From assembly GCF_910592395.1 (NCBI RefSeq), contig NC_088309.1, forward strand, positions 10,852,501 through 10,916,500: a DNA stretch of 64,000 nt, given 5' to 3'. Under the pieces are notes generated by a model, which was not told where the DNA came from, searched no databases, and saw nothing but the letters and a program-made list of their open reading frames with translations. This document shows positions 60,268-64,000 of this stretch, one piece after another. Position 1 is the stretch's first letter; each line of letters starts with the position of its first letter. A program made the position numbers and the translations under genes. The DNA comes from Lineus longissimus (Eukaryota > Nemertea > Pilidiophora > Heteronemertea > Lineidae).

Positions 60268-61565
60268 AAGCCGGTTATAAAGGGTCGACATTGACTAATT
60301 TGGCGATGGTTTTCTCGCACTAAAATGGCTATAACACGAGAACGAAACGTACAAATTTGTGACTTTAATCATCAGAAAACTGAAAAATGATATTCTCAGT
60401 TACATTTTATGATTCGTTTTGTTATTAATTTCGAAAGTTTCGTTTTCCGTTATTATAAAAGCCTTGGTCGTTCCTGCCCATTGTATTTTCTTGTGGATCA
60501 GGTGAAAATTAATAAACATTGACGTCTTTGCAATTATTTCGCACGCTCTCTGAAACATGTCATTTGTAGTATTTGTATATACTGGAACAGCACTGTATCT
60601 GCAACTGTAAATATATACAAGAAATCAAAGAAATAAATGATCTGCGGTATTTAGGTGAACTCTTCTGTGATATGACTTCTGGAGTAAACACACCCCAGCT
60701 AGTTAGCCGATCTATATTGTTCCTTGAATTGGAGACCTACGGTTTGTGTCATTAGATCTACATGTACATGTATATGGTATAATGATGTTTGGGGCAATGT
60801 AAATAATAAATTACATGTGTATACACTTCTTATTACTAGCATTATTCATGTTTCGAAAGAAACAAAATTTACGATCAGCAAAGAGATAGGTGAGCAAGAT
60901 AGATGAGTGAAAGAGGTCACATGAAATATGTGACCATGAAATATGTGACCCAATCAGCACGCACTGAGAACTTCCTCGTCCAACAGCGTTGGAAGTGCTT
61001 AATTACAACTGCTAAGAGACATTGCGCAGGGCACTTGCGGCAGATAATAGCCGCACTAATTGCCTGCTCAAAATGTCACAATCTTTCGTGCGTTAACAAA
61101 AACTCAGATTTTGATTGGCTGGCTCTTTCCGAGTGAATCTACGATAAAAGGTAACGGTTTTTGTTCATGAGGTCCTTATGGAACAACACTCCAGGTTCTT
61201 CCTGTATAGGTTACGATTTCGATTGCCGAATTCCTACATTTGCCCATTGTACCCGTTTTCCTGCAGCATCGTAGAGGCTCATTGAGGTAAATAATGAACA
61301 CCGTATACTTCACAGCCATTTTGTTACTTTTGGCTTTTTACTCCTATTCTAAGCATAATAAAAGACAAAACTCTAACAGACCGTCGCCCTCTTCTCTAGC
61401 TTGAGGACATGCAATTTACATCGTTATAAGACACCATGTGAACGCATAGAAGTAGATACAAATAGCCATCAAAGTACATGTATTTACATGTACCAGTACC
61501 TTTGATAAATTGCTACAGCCGAATTACTCTTTTTGAAACCGTATGTATTTTTGCTACTGTTTCAG
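60268..61565. other. 3' end of the channel gene, then intergenic
   Basis: AATAAA at 60511-60516 is a plausible polyA signal for the channel mRNA, giving a 3' UTR of about 260 bases. I see no gene or repeat in the rest. A 5' untranslated exon of the zinc-finger gene should lie near or within the distal part. Confidence 0.5.
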
Positions 61566-63238
61566 ATGGCTCGTGCAGTATTCTTGCAAAGCTCCACCCC
61601 GCGTACCGCAAAAGAAATTACAACATCTGGACACGACAAACAAAGGTAAAACAACCACAATATCAGTCGTCTAACCCATTAAACAATACCGTCTGCTCAC
61701 AATTATTTAAACAAACATCTTCTACGTAACTAAGATTGATTACTCTTGATCTGCTGTACTGGAAATTAAAATCCCAAACGCCCCCACGCCTAATCACGCT
61801 TATTTTGACTTGAATTATTAGTAAGCGTGTCCATACAGTTTGGATCCTAACCGTAATATACATGTATGGACACGTAAAAACCGGATGGCTTTTGTCGAAA
61901 TAGCATGAGCCATCTATTTAGTTACTTCATAAACAAACCTGAAGAAAATCTTATTGTTTTACCGTGGTCATTTTCCGATGTGCTAATTATCCAAACAACG
62001 GTTCTGCCAAGCGTGGTGTGGGTACTAATTACCCTGCAACTGTCGCAACCAATCGACCCTACAGTAGAGATGGAGATGTGCAATTGCGCAACGAGAGCCT
62101 CGGTCTGGGTACCAGGGTAGTCGTAAGTCGGTCAATCGAAATGAGAAACCGTTCCGAATCCGGAGAGTATTGGTACTCATGGCAATGTGGTCGGCAACCA
62201 GGATTCCACTGTCATCATAGGCGTGCCTTAGTTGTTCTTCGTTAGTGCTAAGCTTGGACTAATTATAGAATGTTTTGAAATAAGCGAGAACAGGTGTCAT
62301 TCGACTTTAGAACATTGCTTTAAAAAATTCATTATTTCACTCTTTCCAGCGATGCTGATTCTTCGATAACCGGAACGAAGAGGCGCCTCGCGTTTGGCTC
62401 GGGCAAAACCAGATCCAAAAAGCTGCCGTCCTTTGCCACATTCTTCAGCGATTTCTATCCTGCAGATACGCCGAAGTTCGACCTTATTTTCGGCGAAGAT
62501 GAGAGACGAGAATTGCAAAACGATATCGTGGATACGACTGAGGAAAGCTCACAGACACTAAAGACATACTTTGACGAGACCACGTCTGACACGTGGGAAG
62601 TGGATGATGAATCCCCGCCAAAGAATATCCTCCCCGTTAACGCCGAGTCAGCTATTGATGCATCCCAGAGAACTTCGGAGTGGGTTACGTCCGTTACAAT
62701 GAGTTTTCGTGCATGCCTCATCGAACCGTATCCCAATCTGTCGTCAGTCCGTAAAACGTCCAAGTTGTCGGCTGTCCCGGTAATTCCCAAGAACGACACG
62801 AGAAGAGCCAGTTACAACTTCCATGGTCTTGTGATGAGCGGTCGTAAAGAGAAACAAGAGAACATGTCGTACCAATGCCGCATCTGCCGCCGTGACTTCA
62901 CCAGCCGAATAGGTCTCCAGAATCACTCCCGTGTGCACAGCGTCCAAGGGAATCAATACGAGTGCAAGAAATGCCAGACGATTTTCGCCACGAAGACGAA
63001 GCTCACTGCCCACCTGAAGCTCCACCGACCACTCCCCTACTCCCACTGTAGCAAGTGCGAGAACCCGTTAACCATGTCTGATGAGCACGGACTTCAACCA
63101 CATTTTTGTCCTATCTGCGGCTTGTCGTTCGTCGCGAAAGATTGTCTTCTACAGCATATCAATCATCTTCATCCACAGTATTGTCCGCTATGTGCTGTCC
63201 CGATCGCGTGGTTAGGCCCGCATAAACATACAAACTAA
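61566..63238 (+). CDS. C2H2 zinc-finger protein, two coding exons, about 322 aa
   Basis: Probably a nuclear nucleic acid-binding protein. Exon 1 is 61566-61645, starting at an ATG right after TGTTTCAG, so a 5' UTR intron is likely. Exon 2 is 62350-63238, and the 2-nt phase matches. The N-terminal half is acidic and Ser/Thr-rich with a basic patch (GTKRRLAFGSGKTRSKK). The C-terminus has fingers CRIC-x12-HSRVH, CKKC-x12-HLKLH and CPIC-x12-HINHLH, then a poor CPLC...HKH finger at the end; a CSKC pair lacks its histidines. Linkers are not of the TGEKP type, so this is not a standard KRAB-like array. PolyA signals at 63407 and 63474. An intermediate exon in 61960-62110 is possible but not needed. 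Confidence 0.8.
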
Positions 63239-63766
63239 CATTTTTATCACGATTTCATATACTGTTTGAGAGCGAGTTATCCGACCAGATACGGTTCGCT
63301 TGTTCTGTCGTACAGGTCCCTGCATGCATTGAACAATATCTTAGATTCTGATATCATGACCATGTACTGCCATTTGTTTGTGTTCATACCAATTATTTTA
63401 GCTCCAAATAAAGTATTATGGCGTCTGCACAGTAGTACTACATGTTCCTTTAGTAGAGAATGTGCAATGTATCAATAAAAATGAAACGCCTTAAAAATTG
63501 ACTGCATTTGTTTGTATGTTTTTGGGCTTCAGGTATATTTGGCGATGGATTTCCATGAAGGCACCAGCTGAGAAATCATTCACCTGTGACGTGAATCATT
63601 GCCTGACTGTTAACTTGGAGCAGGAATGAGTAACCGGTTAAGGCAAAGTTGAAGAAAGTTACACTGGGAGTAAAAAATAAATTTTTTTATAACGCTGCGT
63701 TCGATACTACTCAATTGTAAACTGCTGCATTCTTAACTGCGATAAAAAATATTCAATCAAAAAGTT

Positions 63767-63848
63767 TGGCAGCGGTGGGATTCGAACCCACGCCTCCGAG
63801 GAGACTGGTGCCTTAAACCAGCGCCTTAGACCGCTCGGCCACGCTACC
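63767..63848 (-). tRNA. tRNA-Leu (anticodon AAG)
   Basis: The minus strand reads GGTAGCG at the 5' end, paired with CGCTGCC at the 3' end, with A73 at 63767. Box A is TGGCCGAGCGG and box B is GGTTCGAATCCC. The anticodon stem CTGGT/ACCAG holds loop TTAAGGC, giving AAG. The long variable arm (CTCCTCGGAG) is typical of class II tRNA-Leu. There is no intron, and all stems pair. Confidence 0.97.
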
Positions 63849-64000
63849 ATCATGGCCTTCTGTAACCTTCCCTCGGTTAAAACAGTCAAATTGATGATTT
63901 TGGTCAAGTGTGATACCTTGTGGGAATGGTCATCTGTTGATTACTGACTGCTTATTCGTATTGTGTTAATCAGTTTAGGTAATACACCCAGGAGAATCAC

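Noticed and set aside
61960-62245. Extra coding exon of the zinc-finger gene
   Set aside because: Exon 61566-61645 joins 62350 in perfect phase, and no good acceptor precedes this stretch; it remains possible as an alternative exon.

Overview
The window is eukaryotic genomic DNA from an invertebrate animal. Its genes are broken by GT-AG introns (and one GC-AG intron). It holds a laminin alpha gene, a class A GPCR, a pentameric ligand-gated channel, a C2H2 zinc-finger gene, a tRNA-Leu and many classes of mobile element. The frequent 'acatgtacatgta' strings and the type of Cys-less channel and orphan GPCR would fit a marine lophotrochozoan, but this is inference and the species cannot be fixed from the sequence.

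Positions 2380-46758 (minus strand) hold one gene, a laminin alpha subunit. I could chain 51 exons from the signal peptide to the last LG-domain codon with every splice phase agreeing, giving about 3010 residues: LN, 4.5 LE repeats, an L4b-like domain, LE repeats, an L4A domain, more LE repeats, a coiled coil, LG1-3, a Pro/Thr linker and LG4-5. Having both L4b-like and L4A domains points to the alpha3/5 (Drosophila LanA, vertebrate alpha5) class, although the first LE array is short for that class.

Laminin introns carry most of the mobile DNA. Intron 1 (about 13 kb) is almost wholly a tandem array of a 1264-bp unit (33604-45889, nine full copies plus one partial). Each full unit carries a tRNA-like Pol III promoter followed by a T run, a short ORF and a Cys-rich reading frame. 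Two units share a 172-bp TIR element flanked by CCGG. A CR1-like LINE with an intact endonuclease/reverse transcriptase ORF lies antisense in the intron between exons 48 and 49. Older LINE fragments, GC-rich hairpins and internal duplications lie in other introns.

Positions 46759-50870 are intergenic and include an 873-bp TIR element flanked by TAA. On the plus strand, 50871-51959 is an intronless GPCR followed by a decayed duplicate of its 3' part. 53674-60267 is an eight-exon, 473-residue pentameric channel without the Cys-loop; its GC-AG intron contains a decayed long-TIR transposon with nested insertions, including a tRNA-derived SINE. 61566-63238 is a two-exon zinc-finger gene, and a tRNA-Leu(AAG) lies at 63767-63848 on the minus strand. 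The genes do not form an obvious functional unit.
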